The notes beneath the pieces are model-generated. The model worked only from the letters and a program-made list of their open reading frames with translations, was not told where the DNA came from and ran no database searches. Source: Flavihumibacter rivuli (lineage in GTDB: Bacteria > Bacteroidota > Bacteroidia > Chitinophagales > Chitinophagaceae). From it: a DNA stretch of 64,000 nt. The position numbers and the translations under genes are program-made. Below are positions 51,346 through 59,332 of this stretch, in pieces. The stretch spans positions 958,001-1,022,000 of the forward strand of contig NZ_CP092334.1 in NCBI RefSeq assembly GCF_018595685.2. The letters run 5' to 3'. Position 1 is the stretch's first letter, and each line of letters starts with the position of its first letter.

Positions 51346-52587
51346 ATGATCGTAGTTGCAGGCATAAACCATCACTCCGCTACAATGGAACAGCTCTCTG
51401 CCCTTAAGGCAGCAGTAGCTGATCCTGCCGTTGCCCTTCAGCAGATCAGTGAGGAAGGAATCGCTACAGGCGCTGTTTGGCTATCCACCTGCAACAGGCT
51501 GGAATTGTATGCAGACCTGCCTTTCAATTGCAAGCACCGGGCGAAGAGCTGGCTATTACAGCAATTTGGCCTGGAAGAACAGCCGGAATACATGTATATC
51601 CACCTGGAGAACGGAGCCATATGGCATCTATTGCAAGTGGCGGCAGGACTGAATTCCGCAGTTATAGGGGAGGACCAGGTACTTCAGCAGATCAGGGAAG
51701 CGTATAAACTTTCAACAAGCAGAGGGGTAAGCTCAGCCCTGATCAACAGGTTATTTCATAAAGCCATTGAAACCGGCAAACTGGTAAGGTCCCAAACAGC
51801 TATCAATAAGGGTAATACTTCTGTAGCCTCGGTAGCAATAGAATTGATGGAAGCCAGCCTGCCGACTCAACAACCCGACAGGTCTCAACCAGTATTACTC
51901 GTAGGTGCAGGTACAACTGCAACACTCATAGCATCCATTCTTTCTTCAAAAGGATGGACACATGTAAGGATATGGAACCGTACTACAGCAAAGGCCAGAA
52001 AACTGGCTGCCGAATTTGGATTCGAAGCGATAAACGACCAGGAATTAGAAGCTGCAACCATTTCTTCCAGTAAGATCATCCTTGCTGTATCAGGAAAGCA
52101 TCCGGTACTGCCCTTGAAGGATTGGATGCTGCAACCCAATGCCATCCAAATGGTGGTAGACCTTAGTATGCCATTCCAGGTGAAAGATTCGGATTTACCT
52201 GACCGCGTTGCACTGGTGAACATGAATGCCATCAGGCATCAGCAACAAATGGCGATCAGGCAAAGGGAACTTTCGGTTAATGCTGCCTGGAACCTGGCTG
52301 AAACGGCCTATCATGAATTCCTTGAATGGAGCCGTCAGCAATGGATCGGTAAAACACTTGAACAATGGGAGCATTTGTTCGAACAATTGCATCAAAGACA
52401 GCTAAAGAATTTCCGCAAGACTGCTGAAAGTGAAACTGAAAACCTTGAGCAGTATGGCAGGAACCTATACCGATCCATACTCAGGCAATTGGCCTGGCAA
52501 TTACGCAATATGGAGAAAAATGACCAGCAGGCAGAGAAGATCTCCAGGTTGCTGGCCTTTGTTGAACCTTATGAACAATTGAATTAA
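51346..52587 (+). CDS. hemA: glutamyl-tRNA reductase
   Basis: 413 residues from ATG 51346, two bases after the cysI stop. A TTG upstream that overlaps that stop is less likely. Catalytic Cys49 lies in WLSTCNRLELY, followed by AAGLNSAVIGEDQVLQQIREAY. The NADPH domain has LLVGAGTTATLIA, and a C-terminal dimerisation helix has Q-rich repeats. It reduces glutamyl-tRNA to glutamate-1-semialdehyde, the first step of tetrapyrrole synthesis. Placement inside the sulfur operon suggests it feeds siroheme synthesis for CysI. Whether the genome has a second hemA with the heme genes cannot be seen. Confidence 0.94.
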   Translation: MIVVAGINHHSATMEQLSALKAAVADPAVALQQISEEGIATGAVWLSTCNRLELYADLPFNCKHRAKSWLLQQFGLEEQPEYMYIHLENGAIWHLLQVAAGLNSAVIGEDQVLQQIREAYKLSTSRGVSSALINRLFHKAIETGKLVRSQTAINKGNTSVASVAIELMEASLPTQQPDRSQPVLLVGAGTTATLIASILSSKGWTHVRIWNRTTAKARKLAAEFGFEAINDQELEAATISSSKIILAVSGKHPVLPLKDWMLQPNAIQMVVDLSMPFQVKDSDLPDRVALVNMNAIRHQQQMAIRQRELSVNAAWNLAETAYHEFLEWSRQQWIGKTLEQWEHLFEQLHQRQLKNFRKTAESETENLEQYGRNLYRSILRQLAWQLRNMEKNDQQAEKISRLLAFVEPYEQLN

Positions 52588-52597
52588 AACGCTAAAC

Positions 52598-53395
52598 ATG
52601 AGAGCGATCACGGCAAATAGCGGAAAGGTATTTATTACAGGAGCAGGTCCAGGAGACCCGGGCTTGCTGACCCTTCGTGCCAAGGAAGTCATTGAACTGG
52701 CAGATGTGATCCTGTACGACAACCTTATCAATATGTCCATCCTTTCATGGGCTAAGGAAAAAGCCGAAAAGGTCTTTGTTGGCAAACTACCATATTGTTC
52801 TTCCATCCGCCAGGAGACCATCAACGAATGGCTTTACCTGCATGCACTGGAAGGGAAACAAGTGGTGAGGCTGAAAGGCGGTGACCCCCTCATCTTTGGC
52901 AGGGGAGCGGAGGAAGCAGAATACCTGGTAGAAAGGGGAATTGAGATCGAGATCGTCCCTGGTGTGACCAGTAGCCTGGCCGCCACTGCCTATGCAGGCA
53001 TTCCCCTGACCCATCGGGATGCTGCCCAAAGCGTTTTATTTGTAACCGGCCATACCAAGAAAGGCAAAACAACCGGACTGAATTTCAATTGGCCCATGCT
53101 CGCAGCATATGACGGCACCATTGTCTTCTACATGGGTGTAAAGAACCTGGAAGCCATATGTGAGAACCTTATCCAGCATGGTAAAGCACCTGAAACAATG
53201 GTGGCAGTAATTGAAAACGGTTCACTCTTGCAGCAGCGCGTAATTTCCGGTAATTTGGGAACAATTGCCGGTAAAGCAGCAGCCGCAGTGATTGGCACTC
53301 CCTCCCTGATCGTTGTTGGGGAAGTGGTAAAGTACCATGAACAACTCAATTGGTTTGCAGCAGTCCAGCAACAGTTTAAACAAGCTATTGCCTGA
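52598..53395 (+). CDS. cobA: uroporphyrinogen-III C-methyltransferase
   Basis: 265 residues. Signatures are ITGAGPGDPGLLTLRA at the N-terminus, VRLKGGDPLIFGRGAEEAEYL in the middle and IVPGVTSSLAATAYAGIPLTHRD. This is the stand-alone SUMT, equal to the C-terminal part of enterobacterial CysG. It adds two methyl groups from SAM to uroporphyrinogen III, giving precorrin-2, the siroheme precursor. The N-terminal CysG activities are encoded separately in the fusion gene at 57806. It lies 10 nt after hemA in the operon. Confidence 0.95.
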   Translation: MRAITANSGKVFITGAGPGDPGLLTLRAKEVIELADVILYDNLINMSILSWAKEKAEKVFVGKLPYCSSIRQETINEWLYLHALEGKQVVRLKGGDPLIFGRGAEEAEYLVERGIEIEIVPGVTSSLAATAYAGIPLTHRDAAQSVLFVTGHTKKGKTTGLNFNWPMLAAYDGTIVFYMGVKNLEAICENLIQHGKAPETMVAVIENGSLLQQRVISGNLGTIAGKAAAAVIGTPSLIVVGEVVKYHEQLNWFAAVQQQFKQAIA

Positions 53396-53412
53396 CCAAT
53401 CATTTAAAATTT

Positions 53413-54225
53413 ATGAGCTTACAACAAGGTTACATATTGAGTAATTCAGTGCCCAGGAAAAAGCAGGTGATTGAATTTGCCCAGGAACTGGTGGACCACC
53501 TTTTCCCTGTGGTGGAAAATGAAAAAACATTCCTGCAACGCTACAACAGGCGACTGGATATCCTAAAGAATCATTTCCTGGAAATCCTTTTCGCCTTCCC
53601 TGAAGGTACCATCAATGACCAGGAAGGGATATCGGCTGCCTTCTTCAAATCGATCGAAACAGTAAAAGCCAACCTGCTGGAAGATGCAAGGGCGCTCCAG
53701 CAATTTGACCCGGCTGCCAAATCATTGGAAGAAGTGGTCCTCACTTATCCCGGTTTCCAGGCCGTCATGGCCTACCGCGTTGCCCATGTCTTGTATGGTT
53801 TGAAGGTTCCTCTTGTGCCCAGGATCATCAGTGAGTGGGCACATAGCCAGACCGGTATTGATATCCATCCAGGTGCTACGATCGGGGTGCCTTTCATGAT
53901 CGATCATGGAACTGGTGTGGTGATCGGTGAAACCTCAGTGATCGGGAAGAATGTAAAGGTATACCAGGGCGTGACCATCGGGGCCCTGGCCGTAAAGAAA
54001 GAGGAGGCTGAAGTAAAGAGGCACCCGACCATTGAAGACAATGTGATCATTTATGCCAACAGCACCATCCTGGGTGGTAAAACAGTGATCGGCCATGACA
54101 GCATCATCGGTGGCAACTGTTTTATTACGGATAGTGTACCGGCGCATAGCCTGGTGTACCACCAACCCATCATTACAGTGAAGAATAAAAAGGACTTTAC
54201 CGAACCGCTCAACTGGGTAATATGA
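53413..54225 (+). CDS. cysE: serine O-acetyltransferase
   Basis: 270 residues. The N-terminal helical domain (about 1-140) is followed by a left-handed beta helix of hexapeptide repeats. Catalytic-type histidines are H152 (IDIHPGATIG) and H165 (FMIDHGTGVVIGET), matching H158 and H193 of E. coli CysE. It makes O-acetylserine from serine and acetyl-CoA, the carbon skeleton for cysteine. The C-terminus ends TEPLNWVI. In many CysE proteins a C-terminal Ile docks into cysteine synthase, and the terminal Ile here fits that. It lies 17 nt after cobA. Confidence 0.94.
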   Translation: MSLQQGYILSNSVPRKKQVIEFAQELVDHLFPVVENEKTFLQRYNRRLDILKNHFLEILFAFPEGTINDQEGISAAFFKSIETVKANLLEDARALQQFDPAAKSLEEVVLTYPGFQAVMAYRVAHVLYGLKVPLVPRIISEWAHSQTGIDIHPGATIGVPFMIDHGTGVVIGETSVIGKNVKVYQGVTIGALAVKKEEAEVKRHPTIEDNVIIYANSTILGGKTVIGHDSIIGGNCFITDSVPAHSLVYHQPIITVKNKKDFTEPLNWVI

Positions 54226-54320
54226 GGCAGAAGCCTAAAACGGATATCAGTAAATCAACAATAAATCAAAAGCAATCATAATTCCTTAGCAATATTTTCA
54301 ACCATTCAAAATCAAGTCAG

Positions 54321-55232
54321 ATGATCGCAAATAACATTCTCGGAACCATTGGTAACACACCTCACGTGAAGTTGAACCGTTTGTTTGGCGACAAACACAA
54401 CGTTTATATCAAGCTGGAAAGAGCCAATCCCGGTGCCAGCATCAAGGACAGGATCGCCCTGGCCATGATCGAAGATGCAGAACAGAAAGGTATCCTTCAC
54501 AAGGATAGTGTGATCATTGAACCCACATCCGGTAATACAGGGATTGGCCTGGCCATGGTTGCCGCAGTTAAGGGCTACAAACTCATCCTGGTGATGCCGG
54601 AAAGCATGAGTATCGAAAGGCGACGCCTGATGAGTTTATATGGTGCCAGCTTTGAGCTGACCCCAAGGGAGAAGGGGATGAAGGGAGCCATTGAAAAAGC
54701 CAAGGAACTGGTTGCTTCAACCCCCAATGCCTGGATGCCCCAGCAGTTCGACAACGCGGCCAATACGGAAGTTCACCGCAAAACAACGGCCCAGGAGATC
54801 ATCAATGATTTCCCCAACGGTATCGACTACCTGATAACCGGTGTGGGTACCGGCGGTCATATCACCGGTTGCGCTGAGGTCCTTAAAGCCAGATTCCCCA
54901 ACCTGAAAGTTTTTGCTGTTGAGCCTGAATTGTCACCCGTACTGAGCGGCGGTTCCCCATCCCCGCACCCCTTGCAGGGAATTGGAGCAGGATTCGTTCC
55001 TTCTATCCTGAACCGCGAAGTGTTGGATGGTATCATCCAGGTGTCCAAAGATGATGCCTTCAGTTTTGCACAAAGGGCTGCGAAGGAAGAAGGCATTTTC
55101 ATGGGGATATCCAGTGGCGCTTCATTGGCTGCTGTAGCTAAAAAACTGGCAGAGATCCCGGAAGGAAGTACCGTACTCACCTTTAATTACGATACCGGTG
55201 AGCGTTACCTGTCAATAGATGGATTGTATTAA
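54321..55232 (+). CDS. cysK: cysteine synthase (O-acetylserine sulfhydrylase)
   Basis: 303 residues. Lys42 in [13 protein letters not shown] forms the PLP Schiff base, [12 protein letters not shown] (68-79) is the substrate loop, and [11 protein letters not shown] binds the PLP phosphate. It joins O-acetylserine with sulfide to give cysteine. CysM-type specificity cannot be excluded by eye, but pairing with cysE and its possible docking tail favours CysK. A 95-bp gap separates it from cysE. I see no terminator or promoter box in that gap. Confidence 0.94.
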   Translation: MIANNILGTIGNTPHVKLNRLFGDKHNVYIKLERANPGASIKDRIALAMIEDAEQKGILHKDSVIIEPTSGNTGIGLAMVAAVKGYKLILVMPESMSIERRRLMSLYGASFELTPREKGMKGAIEKAKELVASTPNAWMPQQFDNAANTEVHRKTTAQEIINDFPNGIDYLITGVGTGGHITGCAEVLKARFPNLKVFAVEPELSPVLSGGSPSPHPLQGIGAGFVPSILNREVLDGIIQVSKDDAFSFAQRAAKEEGIFMGISSGASLAAVAKKLAEIPEGSTVLTFNYDTGERYLSIDGLY

Positions 55233-55242
55233 TTGAAACCTA

Positions 55243-55950
55243 ATGAATATGGATGTACGTGAGTTGAATGAAAGGCTGGGGGCAATGACTGCAGCAGAAC
55301 GATTGGTTGCATTGGCAGCTGCCTTTCCTGTAGGTGCGGTGTTCTCCACATCATTGGGACAGGAAGACCAGGTGATCACCCACCTGGTCGCCAGGCAATC
55401 CCTTCCTGTCAGCATATTTACGCTGGATACCGGAAGGCTGTTCCAGGAAACCTATGACCTGCTGGACAAGACCATTGCCCGCTATAAAGTTTCCATCAGG
55501 GCATATTTTCCTGATGCTGCCAGGGTAGAGGAGTTGCTGACCCAAAAGGGCGCCAACAGTTTTTATGAATCAGTCGAAAACAGGAAGGAGTGCTGCTTCA
55601 TCAGGAAAGTGGAACCCCTTAACAGGGCACTGAAAGGAGCCAGTCTGTGGATCACTGGTTTAAGGGCCGAACAAAGCGAGAACAGGCAAGGTTTGTCCTT
55701 CGTGGAATGGGATGCCAGCCGGAACCTTGTTAAAGCCAACCCACTGCTCGACTGGTCCCTGCAGGATGTATTGGATTTCATCCACGAAAACAATGTGCCT
55801 TACAATGTACTGCATGACAGGGGATTTCCCAGCATTGGATGTGCCCCTTGCACCAGAGCCATTGAACCCGGCGAGGACATCAGGGCCGGAAGATGGTGGT
55901 GGGAAGCCTCCCAAAAGGAATGCGGGCTTCATGCAGAATCAGCCAAATAA
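55243..55950 (+). CDS. cysH: assimilatory adenylyl-sulfate (APS) reductase
   Basis: 235 residues. The sulfonucleotide site has STSLGQEDQV and TLDTGRLFQETYD. The paired Cys motif CC (C117, C118) and C200-x2-C203 bind a 4Fe-4S cluster. That marks the APS-using form of CysH rather than the enterobacterial PAPS form. The catalytic Cys is C227 in KECGLH. It reduces APS to sulfite and AMP using thioredoxin. Consistent with this, no APS kinase (cysC) gene is present in the operon. It lies 10 nt after cysK. Confidence 0.94.
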   Translation: MNMDVRELNERLGAMTAAERLVALAAAFPVGAVFSTSLGQEDQVITHLVARQSLPVSIFTLDTGRLFQETYDLLDKTIARYKVSIRAYFPDAARVEELLTQKGANSFYESVENRKECCFIRKVEPLNRALKGASLWITGLRAEQSENRQGLSFVEWDASRNLVKANPLLDWSLQDVLDFIHENNVPYNVLHDRGFPSIGCAPCTRAIEPGEDIRAGRWWWEASQKECGLHAESAK

Positions 55951-55984
55951 ATTGATAACCCCGAAAGAGAAGAGAAGCGTTTAT

Positions 55985-56896
55985 ATGTCATCGTTAGTTA
56001 ACATACCTGCTTTCCCCAGGATGCTGGAAGATGAAAGCATTTACATCATGAGAGAAGTAGCTGCACAATTTGAGCGTCCAGCCTTATTGTTCAGCGGTGG
56101 TAAGGATTCCATTACCCTGGTAAGGTTGGCCCAGAAAGCATTCTGGCCAGGCAAGATCCCTTTCCCTTTATTGCATGTGGACACCGGGCATAATTTCCCT
56201 GAAACGATCGAGTTCCGCGACTGGCTGGTGAAGGAAACAGGTGCCGAGCTGATCGTTCGCTACGTGCAGGACAGCATTGATGCAGGAAAAGTAAAGGAAG
56301 AGACAGGTAAATACGCCAGCCGCAACGTTCTACAGACCGTAACCCTGCTGGACGCGATCGAAGAGTTCAAATTCGACGCCTGTATCGGGGGAGCCAGAAG
56401 GGATGAAGAAAAGGCAAGGGCAAAGGAAAGGATCTTCTCCGTAAGGGATGATTTCGGTCAGTGGGATCCCAAGAAGCAACGCCCCGAACTCTTCGACTTG
56501 TTGAATGGCAAGATCAACCTGGGTGAGAATGTAAGGGTATTTCCCATCTCCAACTGGACCGAACTGGATGTGTGGACCTATATCAAGGAAGAAGGATTGG
56601 ATATCCCTTCCATTTATTTCTCCCATCGTCGTCCGGTCATTGAAAGGGATGGTATGATCTGGCCGCATAGCGATTTCCTGAATACATCGGCAGATGAACT
56701 GCCATTTGAAGAAACGGTAAGGTTCAGGACTGTTGGGGATATGACCTGTACGGCAGCAGTTGCCTCCAGCGCCAATAATATCGATGACATCATTCGCGAG
56801 ATACTTGCGGCCAAGATCTCGGAAAGGGGTGCAAGGATCGATGATAAAAGAAGCGAGGCGGCTATGGAACAAAGGAAGAAGGAAGGGTATTTTTAA
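55985..56896 (+). CDS. cysD: sulfate adenylyltransferase subunit 2
   Basis: 303 residues from ATG 55985 (E. coli CysD has 302). The open frame extends far into cysH in another register, but only this start fits the family. The PP-loop is LLFSGGKDSI (about 35-44). HVDTGHNFPET, IGGARRDEEKARAKER and SNWTELDVWTYI follow. With the GTPase CysN it adenylates sulfate to APS. Unusually, cysN is not the next gene: two other genes, totalling 2.4 kb, lie between them. It starts 34 nt after cysH. Confidence 0.95.
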   Translation: MSSLVNIPAFPRMLEDESIYIMREVAAQFERPALLFSGGKDSITLVRLAQKAFWPGKIPFPLLHVDTGHNFPETIEFRDWLVKETGAELIVRYVQDSIDAGKVKEETGKYASRNVLQTVTLLDAIEEFKFDACIGGARRDEEKARAKERIFSVRDDFGQWDPKKQRPELFDLLNGKINLGENVRVFPISNWTELDVWTYIKEEGLDIPSIYFSHRRPVIERDGMIWPHSDFLNTSADELPFEETVRFRTVGDMTCTAAVASSANNIDDIIREILAAKISERGARIDDKRSEAAMEQRKKEGYF

Positions 56897-56898
56897 CC

Positions 56899-57786
56899 AT
56901 GGATGTTTTCGTGATAAGCCCTATGGAATTTGCCACCAATTTGGATAAAAATACAGAAAGAAGGCTGGCCTTCTTATTTCGTGCTACCAAAACAGTACTG
57001 ATCAATGGCCCGATATTCTTATTTGTACTGATCAATGGCCCGATATTTTTATTTGTACTGATCAGCCTGTTTTTCTCAGCTGGGGTAAAGGCCCAGCGAA
57101 TAACAGAAAAGCATCAGTTGGGCTGGTATGCACTTAACCTGGATTACTTTCCAGGCAAACAATGGGGCTTGCATGTAGACCTGAATAACCGCAGGGAGGA
57201 TCTGGTCAAGGCAACGGTACAAAACCTGTTGAGGTTGGGAGTTAATTTTAAGCCCAATGAAAAAATCATGTTCAGGGTAGGATATGCTTTTGTAGAGAAT
57301 AATCCATATGGTGAGTACCCTATTAATTCGTTTGGAAAAAAGTTTACCGAGCACAGAACCTACCAGATGGTATTTTTTTATGAGCATCATGGAAAGCTTG
57401 AGGTAAGTCACAGGATAGGACTGGAACAACGATGGGTAGGAAGATATAGCAGCGCAGAGTTGGAACGACAGGATGAATTCAATTATGTTAACCGGGCCAG
57501 GTACCAGATAAGGCTGATTTACCCGCTTCAGAAAGACACTAAGAAGGGGCGCTATCCTTATCTCACCGCCTATAATGAAGTATTCCTTGGCTTTGGAGGA
57601 AATATCAGGGAGAATGTTTTTGACCAGAATAGGTTGGGATTCCTTATTGGGCAAAAATTCAGCAAGCAGTTCAGATTGGAAGCTGGCTATATGAACCTTA
57701 TCCAACAGTTACAAAGGGAAGTGAATGGTAACAATGTTTTCCAACATAACAATAACCTTACAGCGGTCATTTATATTAATATTTGA
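56899..57786 (+). CDS. DUF2490 family outer-membrane protein with duplicated signal-peptide core
   Basis: 295 residues from ATG 56899, 2 nt after cysD. The N-terminus has the hydrophobic block VLINGPIFLF twice in a row (a 30-bp tandem repeat), then VLISLFFSAGVKAQ, a plausible cleavage site. The mature part (HQLGWYALNLDYFPGKQWGLHVDLNNRRE...) has alternating aromatic strands and ends in INI, as in DUF2490 beta barrels of the outer membrane. Lying in the middle of the cysteine operon, it may help move a sulfur compound or may be a passenger gene. A start further in, such as the ATG at 56923, is also possible. Confidence 0.72.
   Translation: MDVFVISPMEFATNLDKNTERRLAFLFRATKTVLINGPIFLFVLINGPIFLFVLISLFFSAGVKAQRITEKHQLGWYALNLDYFPGKQWGLHVDLNNRREDLVKATVQNLLRLGVNFKPNEKIMFRVGYAFVENNPYGEYPINSFGKKFTEHRTYQMVFFYEHHGKLEVSHRIGLEQRWVGRYSSAELERQDEFNYVNRARYQIRLIYPLQKDTKKGRYPYLTAYNEVFLGFGGNIRENVFDQNRLGFLIGQKFSKQFRLEAGYMNLIQQLQREVNGNNVFQHNNNLTAVIYINI
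56995..57064 (+). repeat. 30-bp tandem duplication inside a signal-peptide region
   Basis: Units 56995-57024 and 57025-57054 differ at one base. A partial third copy (GTACTGATCA) follows at 57055-57064. The reading frame is kept, so the encoded hydrophobic decapeptide is doubled. Confidence 0.95.
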
Positions 57787-57805
57787 TTGAATCAACTATC
57801 AACAG

Positions 57806-59296
57806 ATGCTTCAAACAGTAAACAGAAATAATCTTTATCCGGTTTTCCTGAAGTTGGATGCCTTGAACCTGCTGGTAGTAGGGGGAGGAGAAGTTGGGGA
57901 AGAGAAGCTCAATTCCCTGCTCAAGTCTTCACCCGATGCAACCATTAAATTGGTGGCCATTGAGATCAGGGATTCCATCAGGGAGATGGCTGTTAACCAT
58001 CCCGGTCTTACCCTGGTTGAAAAAGCATTTGAGCCTTCGGACCTGGAAGGCTATGACCTGGTAATAGCTGCCACTAATGATAAGGATCTGAACCAACAGG
58101 TGAAACTGGCGGCCACTGATGCAGGCATACTGGCGAATATTGCCGACACCCCTGAACTTTGTGATTTTTACCTTGGCAGCATTGTGAACAAGGGCGACCT
58201 GAAGATCGCGATCTCCACCAATGGTAAGTCACCAACCGTAGCCAAGAGGCTGAAAGAATTGCTCAATGAGGCCATTCCTCAGGAAATGGACCAGGTGCTG
58301 GAAAATATGCACACCCTGCGCCAGAGAATGAATGGGAATTTCGCGGAAAAGGTCAAAAAGCTGAATGAGATCACGGGTGTATTGGTTGCGGATACCCATC
58401 CCCGTAAGGTGAGTGCGGAATACCACTGGAAAAAGATCGCCAGCCGGCTGGTGTGGGTATTCGCCATAATGGTCATTGGCCACATCATTCTTTCTTCCAC
58501 TCCTTTGCCACCGGTAGGGGAAATATGGGCCAATACAAAGGATTATATCACCGCCGAATTCATGGTATTCGTTCTGGCCGGATTCCTGGCACAGTTGGTA
58601 GATGGCTTATTAGGTATGGGCTATGGTGTTACTTCCGCTACTGCCCTGATCACAGCCGGCGTCAACCCGGTCTCGGTGAGTGCAGCCATCCATACCTCTG
58701 AGATCTTCTCAGCCGGCGTGAGCGGTTACAGCCATTACAAGTTCGGTAATGTAAACAAGAAATTATTCAGGCACCTGGTGATACCCGGTGTCCTGGGCGC
58801 CATATTGGGAGCGGCATTGCTAGTCCTGCTGGGTGAGCATGCAGGCAAATGGTTGATGCCTGTTATCGCATTGTATGCGATGTTCCTTGGTTTCAAAATA
58901 TTCTCCAGGGCCTTCCAGCTGCAGATGGCCAATGGAAAGATCAAACGCGTAGGCTGGCTGGCCTGGTTTGGTGGTTTCCTTGACTCCTTTGGCGGCGGGG
59001 GCTGGGGCCCGATCGTAACCAGTACCCTCATCTCAAAAGGCAGGCATCCCCGTTACACGATCGGCACGGTAAGCCTGACTGAATTCTTTATCACCCTGGC
59101 CAGTGCAACCACCTTCTTCGTAACGGCCGGTGTTGGCCATTGGCCGGTTGTGGTAGGCCTGTTGATCGGCGGTACCATTGCAGCTCCGCTGGCCGCAAGG
59201 CTGGCAGGTAAATTACCGGCCAAGACCATGATGATTGGGGTGGGTATCATCGTTATGATCTGGAGTATCAGGTTGATCATTCGTTCATTCATGTAA
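57806..59296 (+). CDS. siroheme synthase domain fused to TauE/SafE (TSUP) transporter
   Basis: 496 residues in one uninterrupted frame. Residues 1-205 are the CysG N-terminal/Met8-like precorrin-2 dehydrogenase and ferrochelatase: LLVVGGGEVGEEK (NAD loop, 22-34), AATNDKDLN, NIADTPELCDFYLGSIV (catalytic-type Asp) and STNGKSPTVAKRL. Residues about 212-496 are a membrane domain with 8 or so helices and TSUP signatures, such as FLAQLVDGLLGMGYGVTS and GGFLDSFGGGGWGPIVTS. The first half would complete siroheme. The second half may carry sulfate, sulfite or another organosulfur anion. The two activities serve the same pathway. The exact transport substrate is unknown. Confidence 0.9.
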   Translation: MLQTVNRNNLYPVFLKLDALNLLVVGGGEVGEEKLNSLLKSSPDATIKLVAIEIRDSIREMAVNHPGLTLVEKAFEPSDLEGYDLVIAATNDKDLNQQVKLAATDAGILANIADTPELCDFYLGSIVNKGDLKIAISTNGKSPTVAKRLKELLNEAIPQEMDQVLENMHTLRQRMNGNFAEKVKKLNEITGVLVADTHPRKVSAEYHWKKIASRLVWVFAIMVIGHIILSSTPLPPVGEIWANTKDYITAEFMVFVLAGFLAQLVDGLLGMGYGVTSATALITAGVNPVSVSAAIHTSEIFSAGVSGYSHYKFGNVNKKLFRHLVIPGVLGAILGAALLVLLGEHAGKWLMPVIALYAMFLGFKIFSRAFQLQMANGKIKRVGWLAWFGGFLDSFGGGGWGPIVTSTLISKGRHPRYTIGTVSLTEFFITLASATTFFVTAGVGHWPVVVGLLIGGTIAAPLAARLAGKLPAKTMMIGVGIIVMIWSIRLIIRSFM

Positions 59297-59332
59297 ACAA
59301 ATTTTTTCCAGTTAATAGTTAATAAAAAGACC

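Noticed and set aside
55712..55984. Upstream extension of the cysD frame into cysH
   Set aside because: The extension has no similarity to CysD and overlaps well-supported cysH coding sequence. ATG 55985 gives the normal CysD length.
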